41,017 bases of DNA, from NCBI GenBank assembly GCA_028875335.1, contig JAPPEF010000107.1, positions 1-41,017 of the forward strand. The letters are read 5' to 3'. Below, piece after piece: positions 17,027 to 26,102 of the stretch. Both the position numbers and the translations under genes were made by a program. The notes under the pieces were generated by a model, which was given only the letters and a program-made list of their open reading frames with translations, was not told the DNA's origin and made no database searches. The DNA is from Gemmatimonadota bacterium (GTDB lineage Bacteria > Latescibacterota > UBA2968 > UBA8231). Each line of letters opens with the position of its first letter. Position 1 is the stretch's first letter.

Positions 17027-17082
17027 TACGCCCTCTCTTATATCCCAAGCTATTGAGGTCAGCTAGCGAATAATCCGAAGAT

Positions 17083-18489
17083 TCACTGCAGAAAGGCCAA
17101 GGCTTCTTCCGGGGTCGCCTCGCCATTCAGCACAGTCCGGCGCAAGGCTGCGGTCAGGCTCTCAGGTCCGGCTGGTGGAAGAGGAGGGTCAGTCTGCGGA
17201 TCGGCGATCCACGCCGCCAGTTCGGCATTCGCTAGCCACAGTCCATATACCGACCGCCGCCCGACGTACCCATCGCCATACGCCGAGCACCCCACTGGTG
17301 TGCCAACCTCATCGCCGACCTCCGCACCTAACCGCACCAATTCGTCGTCTCGCAGAGGCCGACGTTGGGCGCACTGAGGACACAGCCGACGCACGACGGC
17401 TTTATCTACCCCGCCCAGCAAGGCTCGACCAAGAGCCGTCCGGTCAATCTCAAAGTCGAGCAACTTCTGCACCGCCTTTATCAGAGTACCGGCTCGCACT
17501 TGGACCAGCACCATAGCACCGCTTTGCACCCCTTCAAGCAGAGCTTGGGCTTGGTCGGCATCGCGCACCTCGTCTAGCACCACGACATCGGGACTCATAT
17601 CTAGCGCCGCCTGCCACAGGGTTTTGAAATCAGGACCCGCCTCGTCTCGTAGCTCTAGCTGCACCAATTGTTCATCTCGGTATCTGATTCGGTGGTCCAA
17701 ACACACCACTAAGCGCCCTGCATCCGCCCAATCTCGGGCCAACACCAAGCGATTCCGCTCGTCCTCGGGGACGCCCGAGCCAACGAGTAGGAAAAGCCCC
17801 GGCCGCGCCCCAAATTCCCGTCTGAGGCATTCGGCCTGCTCTGGCATGTAGCCCAGATCTTCAAGGCTTGTCCCTTCGTAATCCGTGAACAGATGGAGAT
17901 GGAAATGAGAACCCAGTGTGGTAGGCACTTCAGTCAGCCGTAGCTGGCAGCCCGTTTCCCCCCAAGTTTTCCTAATTAGGCCCTCACCCAGCCGCTCGGG
18001 CACGGCCTCTTCCAAGACGGCCAGCCCCTTGATCCACGTCCCCAAAGGCTCTGTCAAACAGGCATCAAAACGGGCCACTTCTTGGCAGCGCCCCACGCTG
18101 TAAAGCAGACGCAAGCCAGCGCCCAGAGGATCGAAATACACATCCTGTGCTCCCTCACCCAAGGCGTCCTGTAAAATGCGCTCGCCTAACTCGGCCATTT
18201 GTTCGGCAACGGGTTTATCGGTTACATCCTCAATCACTGCCCACGGGTGATCTGCCAAGCGTTCGGCAAAAAACGCCAACCAACGGTCAATCGCCTCCTG
18301 CAGCAGGTCTCGCTCCTGCTCCAGTACAGCGGCGTAGCGCTCAATCTCCTCTACAGCAAATCGCAGGCAGCGGTCGCTTTTCTCGCCTTTGAGAGCTTCG
18401 TCCTGTACCCGGCGATATATTTCCGGGCGGCTCAGGCCGAGTTTATCCACCGCTTCGTCGAGGGAGCAGAAGCCTTGCTGTTGGGCCAT
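17083..18489 (-). CDS. degenerate GspE/PilB-type ATPase with N-terminal helix-turn-helix
   Basis: The 468-residue protein aligns with type II/IV secretion ATPases by order and motif: PDVVVLDEVRDADQAQALL (Walker B region), LLDFEIDRTALGRALLGG and RRLCPQC. The key catalytic elements are gone. Where Walker A should be it reads LLVGSGVPEDERNRL, with no Lys-Ser/Thr. The Asp box reads VCLDHRIRY, the His box has no His, and the zinc site keeps one CxxC plus a single Cys (GCSAYGDGYVGRR). Residues 1-45 form an excisionase-like helix-turn-helix (CSLDEAVDKLGLSRPEIYRR). I take ATG 18489, with AGGAG 5 bases upstream; a GTG at 18495 is possible. No pilus or secretion genes lie nearby. It sits between MscS and Na/Pi genes. 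Confidence 0.8.
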   Translation of the reverse strand: MAQQQGFCSLDEAVDKLGLSRPEIYRRVQDEALKGEKSDRCLRFAVEEIERYAAVLEQERDLLQEAIDRWLAFFAERLADHPWAVIEDVTDKPVAEQMAELGERILQDALGEGAQDVYFDPLGAGLRLLYSVGRCQEVARFDACLTEPLGTWIKGLAVLEEAVPERLGEGLIRKTWGETGCQLRLTEVPTTLGSHFHLHLFTDYEGTSLEDLGYMPEQAECLRREFGARPGLFLLVGSGVPEDERNRLVLARDWADAGRLVVCLDHRIRYRDEQLVQLELRDEAGPDFKTLWQAALDMSPDVVVLDEVRDADQAQALLEGVQSGAMVLVQVRAGTLIKAVQKLLDFEIDRTALGRALLGGVDKAVVRRLCPQCAQRRPLRDDELVRLGAEVGDEVGTPVGCSAYGDGYVGRRSVYGLWLANAELAAWIADPQTDPPLPPAGPESLTAALRRTVLNGEATPEEALAFLQ

Positions 18490-18491
18490 GC

Positions 18492-19307
18492 TCACTCCTC
18501 CCGTTTCAGGTCAATCGCTGTAGCTGGCACTGTAACCGCCAGACCAGCGGTCTCAAAAGCTGTGCGCATGCGAATGACCACCTCGCCGAAGATATTCATG
18601 TTATCGACATCGCTCCATGCGACCAGCATCATCTTCACATCCTCCGCGGTCACTTCCGACACAGTACAGGAAGGAGCTGGGTCGTCGAGTACCTGATCGT
18701 GCTGGGCCAGCACGTCGAGGGCTAAATCTGTGACCCAATCCACGTCCACATCGTACGGCACGGCAATGGGAATGCGAATGGCGCGCTGCCCAAGGGAGGA
18801 AAAATTGACGATTTTATTGCGCCAGATCACCATATTGGGCACGACCAGCCGCACATTGTCGAGCGTCACCAAGCCGGTATACGTCATCTTGACCTCCGTG
18901 ACCCGGCCTATCTGCGGCGGCGGTCCAAACTCTATTAGATCCCCCTGCTTAAAGGGCCGAGCTGCCAACATCATCAACCCCGAAAAATAATTGGCAATAG
19001 ACCGGCGTGCTCCCAAGCCAATGATGATGCCGCTAATGCCGAAGGTGGCCAACACCGCCTCCACTGGAAAGCCGATCTTCTTGAGGGCCGACACCCAACC
19101 CACAATCAAGGTCAGGTAGCGCAGTACTGTACCAAAATAATCCCACAGGATTTCGTCCCAGCCTAGGCGCTTGGCAGTGCGGGAGACAAAGCGCTTGACC
19201 CAGCGGCTGGCCAACCAAGACGCTAAGGCAATGAGCAGTCCTAGCACCAAATCGGGGAGAATGCTCATTAGCCAGTCCCACAGCCGGTCCATATAGACAT
19301 CAATCAT
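18492..19307 (-). CDS. mechanosensitive ion channel, MscS family (2)
   Basis: The 271-residue protein has about three transmembrane segments and a full MscS core: pore helix VEAVLATFGISGIIIGLGARR, then ARPFKQGDLIEFGPPPQIGRV and RLVVPNMVIWRNKIVNFS. Start: ATG 19307, which overlaps the K+ channel stop by 8 bases. A longer frame would run 78 bases further into the channel gene. Stop and next start read TGA-GC-ATG, so it is tightly coupled to the GspE-like gene. Cytoplasmic-membrane osmotic valve or ion channel. Confidence 0.9.
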   Translation of the reverse strand: MIDVYMDRLWDWLMSILPDLVLGLLIALASWLASRWVKRFVSRTAKRLGWDEILWDYFGTVLRYLTLIVGWVSALKKIGFPVEAVLATFGISGIIIGLGARRSIANYFSGLMMLAARPFKQGDLIEFGPPPQIGRVTEVKMTYTGLVTLDNVRLVVPNMVIWRNKIVNFSSLGQRAIRIPIAVPYDVDVDWVTDLALDVLAQHDQVLDDPAPSCTVSEVTAEDVKMMLVAWSDVDNMNIFGEVVIRMRTAFETAGLAVTVPATAIDLKREE

Positions 19308-20460
19308 GGTCCACACGCTCCGCTGCGCCCACGGCCCGCTGCGCCATGAGCCGTCCACCCAAAGTAGAAGGCGAGATGATCTCATCGACGCCTATACTCT
19401 CCACTTTGGCGATATTCTCCTCGTCCTCAATGCGCACTACAATGCGAAACTTGTGCTGCTCCCCAGCTTCGCGTAGGGTGCAGGCAGTAAGAGCCACTAA
19501 AGTATTGGTGGCGTCCGAATCCGTGGCCGCGATCACTGCGGTGGCACTAGACAGATTGGCCTGCTCCAACACGGCTCGCTCCGTGGGGTCGCCTTGCAGA
19601 ACGTCAAGGCCGCTGTTTTTGAGATGTACGACAAAATCTTCGCGCCCGTCGATGACGAGGAACGGCACCTGTCGCGCGCGCAGTTCATCGACGATGCTCT
19701 CGGTTACTTTGGTATAGCCGCACACTACTATGTGATCCACGCTCTTTTGAAATTTGCTCACGACAGCGAATACTCCTTTTAGCCGATTCTCGATCAGCGG
19801 TCCCAGCAATACGGTTAGGGCCGTGATAAACGATCCAATGCCAACGATCACCATGGAGATGGCGAACCATTTGGCGTTGGCACTCTGGGGCAGCATATCC
19901 CCGTATCCTAGGGTGCTATATGTGACGACCGTGAAATAGACCGCGTCTGTCCACGTCTCAATACCGCTGAATTCGGCGCGCAGCAAATACGCCCCGCCAA
20001 TGCCGTAGGCCAACGCGAAGATGATCGACAACACGGCAATCACTTCGGCATAGCTCCAGCGGTGGCGCTCGCTGTGGTGGGTAAACTCAGAGCGCAATAG
20101 CCCCAGAAGCACCAAGCCCGCTGCTGACAAGATACAGTTCTGCAATGGCAGCCCTTGGTATAGATGAGACAAAACATTGAGCAGCAGCGCCACCACGGCC
20201 CAGTTGCGCACGCGCCGTCGCCGCTCGGCCAACCCCTTGCCTAAAACGATGAATACGACGCCCAAGAAAACCGCCACAAAACCACTCAACTGCGGGGCGG
20301 GGACTACTTCCAGATAGCGGCGCATTTCGCCCAGTTCGACGGCCAGATACTGGTCGAGGTGAAAGATCTCGCCTAAGCCCATGGCCAAGGTGTAGAAACC
20401 GTTGGCGACCATAAAGGCAGCAACGAGATACGGCACATATCGCCATATAAACGCCTTCAT
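19300..20460 (-). CDS. K+ channel with TrkA-N (RCK) domain
   Basis: The 386-residue protein has about four N-terminal hydrophobic segments, then a two-helix pore unit with the selectivity filter TYSTLGYGD (181-188 region). A cytoplasmic RCK/TrkA-N domain follows (about 243-370, DHIVVCGYTKVTESIVDEL, LQGDPTERAVLEQANL). The overall layout resembles E. coli Kch, a six-segment channel gated by ligand binding to the RCK domain. It conducts K+ across the inner membrane. GGGAG lies before the ATG. It is co-transcribed with the nucleotidase upstream (26 bases) and MscS downstream (overlap). Confidence 0.93.
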   Translation of the reverse strand: MKAFIWRYVPYLVAAFMVANGFYTLAMGLGEIFHLDQYLAVELGEMRRYLEVVPAPQLSGFVAVFLGVVFIVLGKGLAERRRRVRNWAVVALLLNVLSHLYQGLPLQNCILSAAGLVLLGLLRSEFTHHSERHRWSYAEVIAVLSIIFALAYGIGGAYLLRAEFSGIETWTDAVYFTVVTYSTLGYGDMLPQSANAKWFAISMVIVGIGSFITALTVLLGPLIENRLKGVFAVVSKFQKSVDHIVVCGYTKVTESIVDELRARQVPFLVIDGREDFVVHLKNSGLDVLQGDPTERAVLEQANLSSATAVIAATDSDATNTLVALTACTLREAGEQHKFRIVVRIEDEENIAKVESIGVDEIISPSTLGGRLMAQRAVGAAERVDHD

Positions 20461-20486
20461 AGTTTGCTCCCATTACCTCAAACCGT

Positions 20487-22688
20487 TTATAGCCATTTCT
20501 CGCTCCAAGTGTAGCCCAGCCCCACTTGCAGTTCCGATTTGACGGCCAGCGCTTGGACTTGACTGTCGCGGTGGAGAAAGAAGTTGGCGTCGAGGGTAGC
20601 GGCCAGATTGCCCAGCAGCCGGATGCGCAGGCTGTTGAAATTCTGTAGCGACAGCGTACTCCTTTGCCTTACTCCCCAAAAGAATTTGGCTTGGGAGGAC
20701 ACGACATTACCCGGACGCAATTTTTCTTTGTACTCGGGTGCTATTTCTAGTCCCATTACATTGGTCGCTTGGACGTGGTCTCTTTCCACAGCCAGACCGA
20801 CGCGGACGCCGGCATCCGAGCCAAATTTTTTATGCAGCCCCCCTTTGAACCGCAGCGCAAGGGGATGTTTCTCTCCTGAAGCGGCGGTCCATACCGTGTT
20901 AATGTCGAGCCCTAAAAAAGGAGCGAGCCCGCGCTGCGACCAAGTGTAGAGCACGTCCCCTTCCAAACGGTCCACGGCCTCGCGGAGGCTGCTGCGGGCG
21001 CGCAACTGGCCAAAACCAGAGCGCAGCAGGGCGACCAGTGTGCCCCGCTGGCTCTCGTAGCTGGTGCGGCTCTCGAATTGTCCATTCCAAGCCAAGGCGT
21101 CGTGTCCACCTAGAAAGGAGACACCACTGTAGCGGCTGGCCGAGGCGTCGAGAGTTGTATGCGACAGCGAGCCGTTGAGCTTGGTACTGTTCTTCCAAAC
21201 GCTCCGTCCGCCCCGCCGCACGCCGTCCCAGCGCCCCAAGTTGGTGTATCTACGGATGTGCTCTTCCAGCATCTGCTTCAGCGTAACCCAATTTCCCGAT
21301 TCCATATCTAGGGCCTCTTTTTTGGTCCAGTAGCTATCCCCCCCAGAGGCTAGATACGAAGTAGTGGCCACTTGGTACTTCTCCTCTGGCACTAAAGGGC
21401 GACCGCCAATCAAGCCAGTCTCGACATCGTACCCCGAAAAAACTAGTCGCTGACTTCCCGAGGTCCGCTTGGCGCTGCTATCGGCCATGGCTTTCAACCG
21501 GCTCCCCAGCACCTCCACGCGAACTAGGACATCATCGTAGCGCACTAGGTTGGCCAGCGTCCCCAGCTGGATAGCGCCATCCAAGGTTAGGCTCCGCAGG
21601 GTTCCTTGGTTGATCACGCTCACTTCGGTGTTCAGTCGCGTGCGGATCAGGTCAGCCACCCATTGGGTCGCGTCCTCAATGGGTTCCTTAGCGTTGCCAA
21701 GCTGCTGTTGCTGAGTTCGCTGTGCAGTTTCTTGCTGCTCGTCAATAAGAGACGCCACAGTCTGGTCTTGGGGAACCTCGGGACTTATAGGCACTAGCCG
21801 AGGCTGCACATCCACCAAGACGACCTTGTCCTCCTCTCGGCGCACGGTCATTTCTACCTGTCCCAAGAAAGCTCCCCAGCCTGGCGTGGAGACCAAATAC
21901 CCGCCCCCGGCAAAGCGCACCGCATGTTCGCCGGCACCTCTGTGGGTTTCCCGGCCAAAGCCCCCAGCAATGCACAGATCCACTTGTGGGAAAGCCCGCA
22001 CCAGATCGCGCGCCTCCTGAGCGCTCATGTGGACCAAGAGCACCTGCAAATCCGCCTGCCCTGCCGGTCCCTCCAACAAAGTCTTCAAGATCAGGTGAGG
22101 GTCGTCGATGTTCAGATCGGGATTTTTCACAGGATTGATTACTTTTAGGGCTTGAGGCGAGAGCAAGCCGATGAGGGCAATCTGTAGTCCGGCCCGCTCC
22201 ACGAGGACAAAGGGTGTAAATAAGGCCGTACTGTCCGCTGCTACCCGCACATTGGCACTTAGCACATTGAAATTCGCCTCGCTAGCGCGGACGCGAAGGG
22301 AGTCGAGGCCGTAGTCGAATTCGTGGTTTCCCACCGCCAGCGCATCATAGCCCATCGCGTTCATCAACCGCACGACCATTCGACCGGCGTCCACACCAGC
22401 GAGAGGAGAATCGCCCAAGGCATCGCCCCCGTCCACGATCAGGACGGAGTCGGACCGGACGCTCCGCTGCTCCTTTATCAGATGGGCCAAGCGGGCAAAA
22501 CCGCCCCAGTCGGCTTCGTCAAAGTAAGGCTCTGGAAGCAGTCGTCCCAGCAGGTCGTTGGTGTGCAAGATAGTCAACCGATGCTCGCTTTCTGCGGCAG
22601 CGGCTGCACTCCAGATCAGGACCATCAATAAAGTACGCCACCAGACCGTGTAGGCACCCCAATTGAGGCGCAATTCGAGCCTGTTCAA
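20487..22688 (-). CDS. 5'-nucleotidase/metallophosphatase fused to a C-terminal beta-barrel-like domain
   Basis: The 733-residue protein has a signal peptide (about 1-33), a calcineurin-like phosphatase domain (about 37-300) and a 5'-nucleotidase C-terminal substrate domain (about 330-470, ending ATTSYLASGGDSYW). Metal motifs are ILHTND, IVDGGD and GNHEFDYG; the Asp-x-His-Gly of the first motif is altered (HTNDLLGRL). Residues about 500-733 are strand-rich with polar/hydrophobic alternation and end in GYTWSEKWL, like an outer-membrane barrel. It should release phosphate from nucleotides outside the inner membrane. TTG start at 22688 with GGGGGT upstream. With the Na/Pi symporter in the same run it could form a phosphate-scavenging pair. 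Confidence 0.85.
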   Translation of the reverse strand: MNRLELRLNWGAYTVWWRTLLMVLIWSAAAAAESEHRLTILHTNDLLGRLLPEPYFDEADWGGFARLAHLIKEQRSVRSDSVLIVDGGDALGDSPLAGVDAGRMVVRLMNAMGYDALAVGNHEFDYGLDSLRVRASEANFNVLSANVRVAADSTALFTPFVLVERAGLQIALIGLLSPQALKVINPVKNPDLNIDDPHLILKTLLEGPAGQADLQVLLVHMSAQEARDLVRAFPQVDLCIAGGFGRETHRGAGEHAVRFAGGGYLVSTPGWGAFLGQVEMTVRREEDKVVLVDVQPRLVPISPEVPQDQTVASLIDEQQETAQRTQQQQLGNAKEPIEDATQWVADLIRTRLNTEVSVINQGTLRSLTLDGAIQLGTLANLVRYDDVLVRVEVLGSRLKAMADSSAKRTSGSQRLVFSGYDVETGLIGGRPLVPEEKYQVATTSYLASGGDSYWTKKEALDMESGNWVTLKQMLEEHIRRYTNLGRWDGVRRGGRSVWKNSTKLNGSLSHTTLDASASRYSGVSFLGGHDALAWNGQFESRTSYESQRGTLVALLRSGFGQLRARSSLREAVDRLEGDVLYTWSQRGLAPFLGLDINTVWTAASGEKHPLALRFKGGLHKKFGSDAGVRVGLAVERDHVQATNVMGLEIAPEYKEKLRPGNVVSSQAKFFWGVRQRSTLSLQNFNSLRIRLLGNLAATLDANFFLHRDSQVQALAVKSELQVGLGYTWSEKWL

Positions 22689-22730
22689 ACTATCTACCCC
22701 CGCCGAAAAAAGTGATTAGACGATTCCGAA

Positions 22731-24983
22731 TTACTCGATTGCGACCGGCTCGCTCGCATGGACAAACAGCACGTCGTTTGCCCCGTAGTAGCGCTGTAGG
22801 GCTTGCTTGGCTTCGTCTGATTTGATGTCGTCATCGGTCAGACCAGCGATGACCAAATCGGCTTTAGAAGATCGGAGGGTCACCTCCTGCTCAAGGGCTT
22901 CGTGGGTCGTACAAGGAACCGAGGTCACATTCTGCCTAGAAATCGGCAGCCGTCCTTCCGTCATCAACTTGGACAGCTTGTTTGTCTCGCGTTTTCCGTT
23001 TTCAGAGTCGAAGCACACAAAAAGCCGAATCTCGGCGTGTCTCCACTCCCGATGCCCCACGATGATGTACGCCAAAAGCAGCATCAGCGGAGCGTTGACC
23101 AGATTCTCCTCGGTCACCCACAGGTGGATCGAGGAGTGATAGCCGAAGCGGTAATCCGTTGACCGCAGGATCAAGACATTAAACATCGATTCCGCGGCAA
23201 GCTGTGCGCCCTGTACGGTCTCTTTGATCTCTTCGGGATGCTCTTTGTCGAATTCGAGCAGAACGCAGTTGTTGGGTAAGCCCGAAATGCCGTGCATCTG
23301 GAGCGTCTGTGCTAGCGCCGTCTGGAACGAAGGACAAATTAGCGAATCCACGAAAATGCCCGCCCCGCTGACCTCGGTCCGCTCGATCAGCTTGCCCACC
23401 TGCATGCGGGCTTCGATCTCTTTGGTGAACGAGTATTCTCCCTGAAAAAACTGAATGAAGTGCCCAAACCCATGCCGGTGGCTGATCCAGCGCAGCAGGT
23501 CGAAGTGCCCCAGCCGGCGCTCCCCAAAACGGGTCACCGCGATAATTGAGGGCCGCCAGCCCCCTTCCGATTTCACCGCGCGGTTTTTCTGCAGCGTGAT
23601 CTGCAGACGACGAGTCAGTTGGAACATCGTCCCTTGTAAGATCGCCGTCAGGCCGCGCTCTCCTCGCCGCGAGCGTCGCAGCCCGAGGTAAGTCGCTACC
23701 ATGAGAGAGATCGCCACAAATGCGTATAGCGCGTTCATCTGGATCATCATCAGGCCGCACATTACTGCGCCCAACAGCGACAGGTACCAGCGCGAATGGA
23801 AGGTGGGGCGGTACGACGGATTGCCGGCGAAATATTCGAGGAATGATACCGAGCAAAGGGCACCGTAAGTCACCATGAAGAACATGCTGAGGATATGGGC
23901 AATAAAGTCCACATCGCCCAACACGACGAATACAATCGCAATGGCACTCGACACGAAGGTTGCGTACACCGGCTCCTGTGCCTTGCCCCAGCCTTTCTCC
24001 AGCAGGCGATTTAGTTTCGGAACGGGCAGCACATTGTCTCGCGCGAGAGCTTGCAGAGTTCTGGGAGCAACGAGGATCGAACCAAGGGCAGAGGACAAGG
24101 CGGCCGCACCTAGCCCTATGTAAATAGCCGGACCCCACAGGGCGATCTGGGCCATGATGAACTGATCAGCGGCGAGGGCTTCCGACGTCGCGCTCTGGGC
24201 GAGCTTGATGGCGACCAACCCGTACACGATCATCCCCGCGAGCGTCGCGCCAATCGTACCGAGCGGGATGCTGCGTTGGGGATTCTTCAGATCGCCAGAA
24301 AGGCCCAAGCCCGCGATCATGCCCGTGAAGGCCGGAAAGCACGTTGCGAAAACGATGCCGAAGGAATCTCCACCTTCGATGCGAGCGGTCAGATGAAACC
24401 CGTCGGGACGGATTTCCTCGGGCCCCTGTCCCAACAGGAACGCGGCAATGGATGCCCCCAAAATCGCGCTGACGATCCACAGTGCCCTAACGCCGAGACC
24501 GGCCCCTTTGGTGAGCATCAGCACGGCCAGCAGGATCGTGCACGGCAAGCTCACCCAACGAGGATCGGCTTCTACCGCGTACGTCGCGGCGACCCATTCG
24601 TACATAGGCTCGAACGCTTCGGCAAAGGCGACCAAGTAGAAGGCGACCGAAATCGCTTGCGAGAGGTATAGCGCGATCCCAATCGAGCCTCCAATGCTAG
24701 TGCCAAAGGAGCGGCTGACAATGTAGTACGCGCCGCCGCCGGCCACGCGGCGATTCGTCGCAATCTCGGACACGGCCAAGACCGTGGGAATGGTCACCAG
24801 ATGACCGATGACGATGATCATGAGGCTGCCCCAAAGGCCGACATGCGCGACCGCGTAGCCGAACCGCAGGAAGAGGATCGCGCCGAGAATCGTGCTGATT
24901 GACGCGAGAAAGACAGGCGCGGTGCCAAAGCCGTGCCCTGCTTGGGAAGATTCAGCGGTAGGTCCAGCTTGTTGTGAGGCCAA
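22731..24983 (-). CDS. SLC12-like cation-chloride cotransporter, copy 1
   Basis: The 750-residue protein has an APC-fold membrane domain of about 12 segments (about 15-430) resembling eukaryotic NKCC/KCC and their prokaryotic relatives: AILFLRFGYAVAHVGLWG, GGGAYYIVSRSFGTSIGG and ALYLSQAISVAFYLVAFAEA. A soluble C-terminal regulatory domain follows (about 450-750) and ends with a Usp-like fold (ADLVIAGLTDDDIKSDEAKQ). Likely substrates are K+, Na+ and Cl-; an amino-acid permease role cannot be excluded. I choose TTG 24983 because AAAGGA lies 6 bases upstream and copy 2 starts at the same codon; GTG 25016 is possible. A stretch of about 465 bp is nearly identical to copy 2. Confidence 0.88.
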   Translation of the reverse strand: MASQQAGPTAESSQAGHGFGTAPVFLASISTILGAILFLRFGYAVAHVGLWGSLMIIVIGHLVTIPTVLAVSEIATNRRVAGGGAYYIVSRSFGTSIGGSIGIALYLSQAISVAFYLVAFAEAFEPMYEWVAATYAVEADPRWVSLPCTILLAVLMLTKGAGLGVRALWIVSAILGASIAAFLLGQGPEEIRPDGFHLTARIEGGDSFGIVFATCFPAFTGMIAGLGLSGDLKNPQRSIPLGTIGATLAGMIVYGLVAIKLAQSATSEALAADQFIMAQIALWGPAIYIGLGAAALSSALGSILVAPRTLQALARDNVLPVPKLNRLLEKGWGKAQEPVYATFVSSAIAIVFVVLGDVDFIAHILSMFFMVTYGALCSVSFLEYFAGNPSYRPTFHSRWYLSLLGAVMCGLMMIQMNALYAFVAISLMVATYLGLRRSRRGERGLTAILQGTMFQLTRRLQITLQKNRAVKSEGGWRPSIIAVTRFGERRLGHFDLLRWISHRHGFGHFIQFFQGEYSFTKEIEARMQVGKLIERTEVSGAGIFVDSLICPSFQTALAQTLQMHGISGLPNNCVLLEFDKEHPEEIKETVQGAQLAAESMFNVLILRSTDYRFGYHSSIHLWVTEENLVNAPLMLLLAYIIVGHREWRHAEIRLFVCFDSENGKRETNKLSKLMTEGRLPISRQNVTSVPCTTHEALEQEVTLRSSKADLVIAGLTDDDIKSDEAKQALQRYYGANDVLFVHASEPVAIE
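23424..23891. repeat. gene-conversion tract, partner in cotransporter copy 1
   Basis: Compared by eye with 34569-35035, this stretch differs at only two positions before ending at a third mismatch. Sequence on both sides differs every 5-15 bases. It covers the end of the membrane domain and the start of the cytoplasmic domain. Confidence 0.85.
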
Positions 24984-25022
24984 CGAGGTTCCTTTCGCTA
25001 TGGGAAATAGTCCCACTCGGCA

Positions 25023-26099
25023 TTAGACGATTTCCGGCTCTGTTTTTGCAAGCTCCCCGGTCGCGCCCGATTTGTATTCCTCCAAGGGATCGAAATCGTC
25101 GAGCGTGCGGGCTACAATCTGCGTTCCCGCGGTCAACCCAATATTAAAGAGCGCCTCCCCCTCGTGCGTCAAAGGCAGATTGGTGCGGCCGATGACCACG
25201 CCATCTACCGGAGCTTCTATCTCGGTTTCCGTCTCGCCCAGCGGATCGGATACGATAGCCAAGACTTGGCCCGTCTTCACCCGTGCTCCTATGGGTTTAA
25301 TGGCCCGCACGACCCCGCTACTGGGCGCACGTACCCACTGACTTGAGCGCAGAATCAAGGGGGCGTGAGCTGGCTTGGCGCTCCTTAGCGGCGGCAACAT
25401 GCCCAGTTCCCGCATCACCCGCATCACCCCCTTGACGCCAGCGCGGATGGCCGCTTCGTCAAAGCGCAGTGCTTCCCCTGCCTCATAGACGATGACCGGT
25501 ACGCCGTGCTCGTGGGCCGCCGCGCGCAGGCTCCCCTCGGGAAATCCCGCGTTGATCACGAGTGGGACGCCAAAGGCGCGTGCCATGCGTTCGGCTTCTG
25601 CATCGTCGAGGTTTACGCGGGTTTGCGGATAGTTATCCCGATGCACAGCACCCGTATGCAGGTCTATGCCGTACGTAGAACCCATGACGACCTCATCGAG
25701 AAATAGCTTGGCGAGACGAGCCGCGAGAGAGCCTTTGGTCAGCCCTGGGAACGAGCGATTGAGATCCCGGCGGTCTGGCAAATACCGACTGAGATTGAGA
25801 AAGCCCGGGACGTTGACGATCGGCACGGCGATGAGCGCGCCGCGTAGTCGCTTTACTGCGCTCAATTTGACGACGCGGCGGATGATCTCCACGCCGTTGA
25901 GCTCGTCGCCATGTACGGCTGCCGACACGAACAACTGCGGACCATCTCGGCGGCCGTTGATGACGTGAACCGGCATGGTCAGCGGCACGCGGGTAGAGAG
26001 ATCGACAAGAGGCAGGTCGATTTGGGCTCGCGTACCAGGGCCAATCTCCGCCCCGTCGATGCAGACGACCTGCGATGGTCTCGGCGCACGCGCTTTCAT
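25023..26099 (-). CDS. succinylglutamate desuccinylase/aspartoacylase-like zinc carboxypeptidase
   Basis: The 358-residue protein belongs to the M14-like AstE/AspA group. The zinc site is visible as AAVHGDELNG (His and Glu) and DLHTG (second His), with RDLNRSFPG for substrate binding and a Glu in IVYEAGEALR. The C-terminal third is a biotinyl/lipoyl-like beta domain (VIGRTNLPLTHEGEALFNIG), as is usual in this subfamily. It removes an acyl or amino-acyl group from an acidic amide. Genes of this family often adjoin rimK and a RimB-type protease, as here, so glutamyl-modified protein or peptide could be the substrate. I use ATG 26099, 3 bases after the rimK stop; a TTG at 26102 is possible. Confidence 0.88.
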   Translation of the reverse strand: MKARAPRPSQVVCIDGAEIGPGTRAQIDLPLVDLSTRVPLTMPVHVINGRRDGPQLFVSAAVHGDELNGVEIIRRVVKLSAVKRLRGALIAVPIVNVPGFLNLSRYLPDRRDLNRSFPGLTKGSLAARLAKLFLDEVVMGSTYGIDLHTGAVHRDNYPQTRVNLDDAEAERMARAFGVPLVINAGFPEGSLRAAAHEHGVPVIVYEAGEALRFDEAAIRAGVKGVMRVMRELGMLPPLRSAKPAHAPLILRSSQWVRAPSSGVVRAIKPIGARVKTGQVLAIVSDPLGETETEIEAPVDGVVIGRTNLPLTHEGEALFNIGLTAGTQIVARTLDDFDPLEEYKSGATGELAKTEPEIV

Positions 26100-26102
26100 C
26101 AA

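Noticed and set aside
23179..24138. Long open frame of 319 codons antisense/out of frame within cotransporter copy 1 (and its partner at 34566-35000)
   Set aside because: It overlaps a well-conserved membrane-protein gene completely, is Arg/Pro-rich nonsense, and survives in copy 2 only because that DNA is nearly identical. It has no ribosome site.
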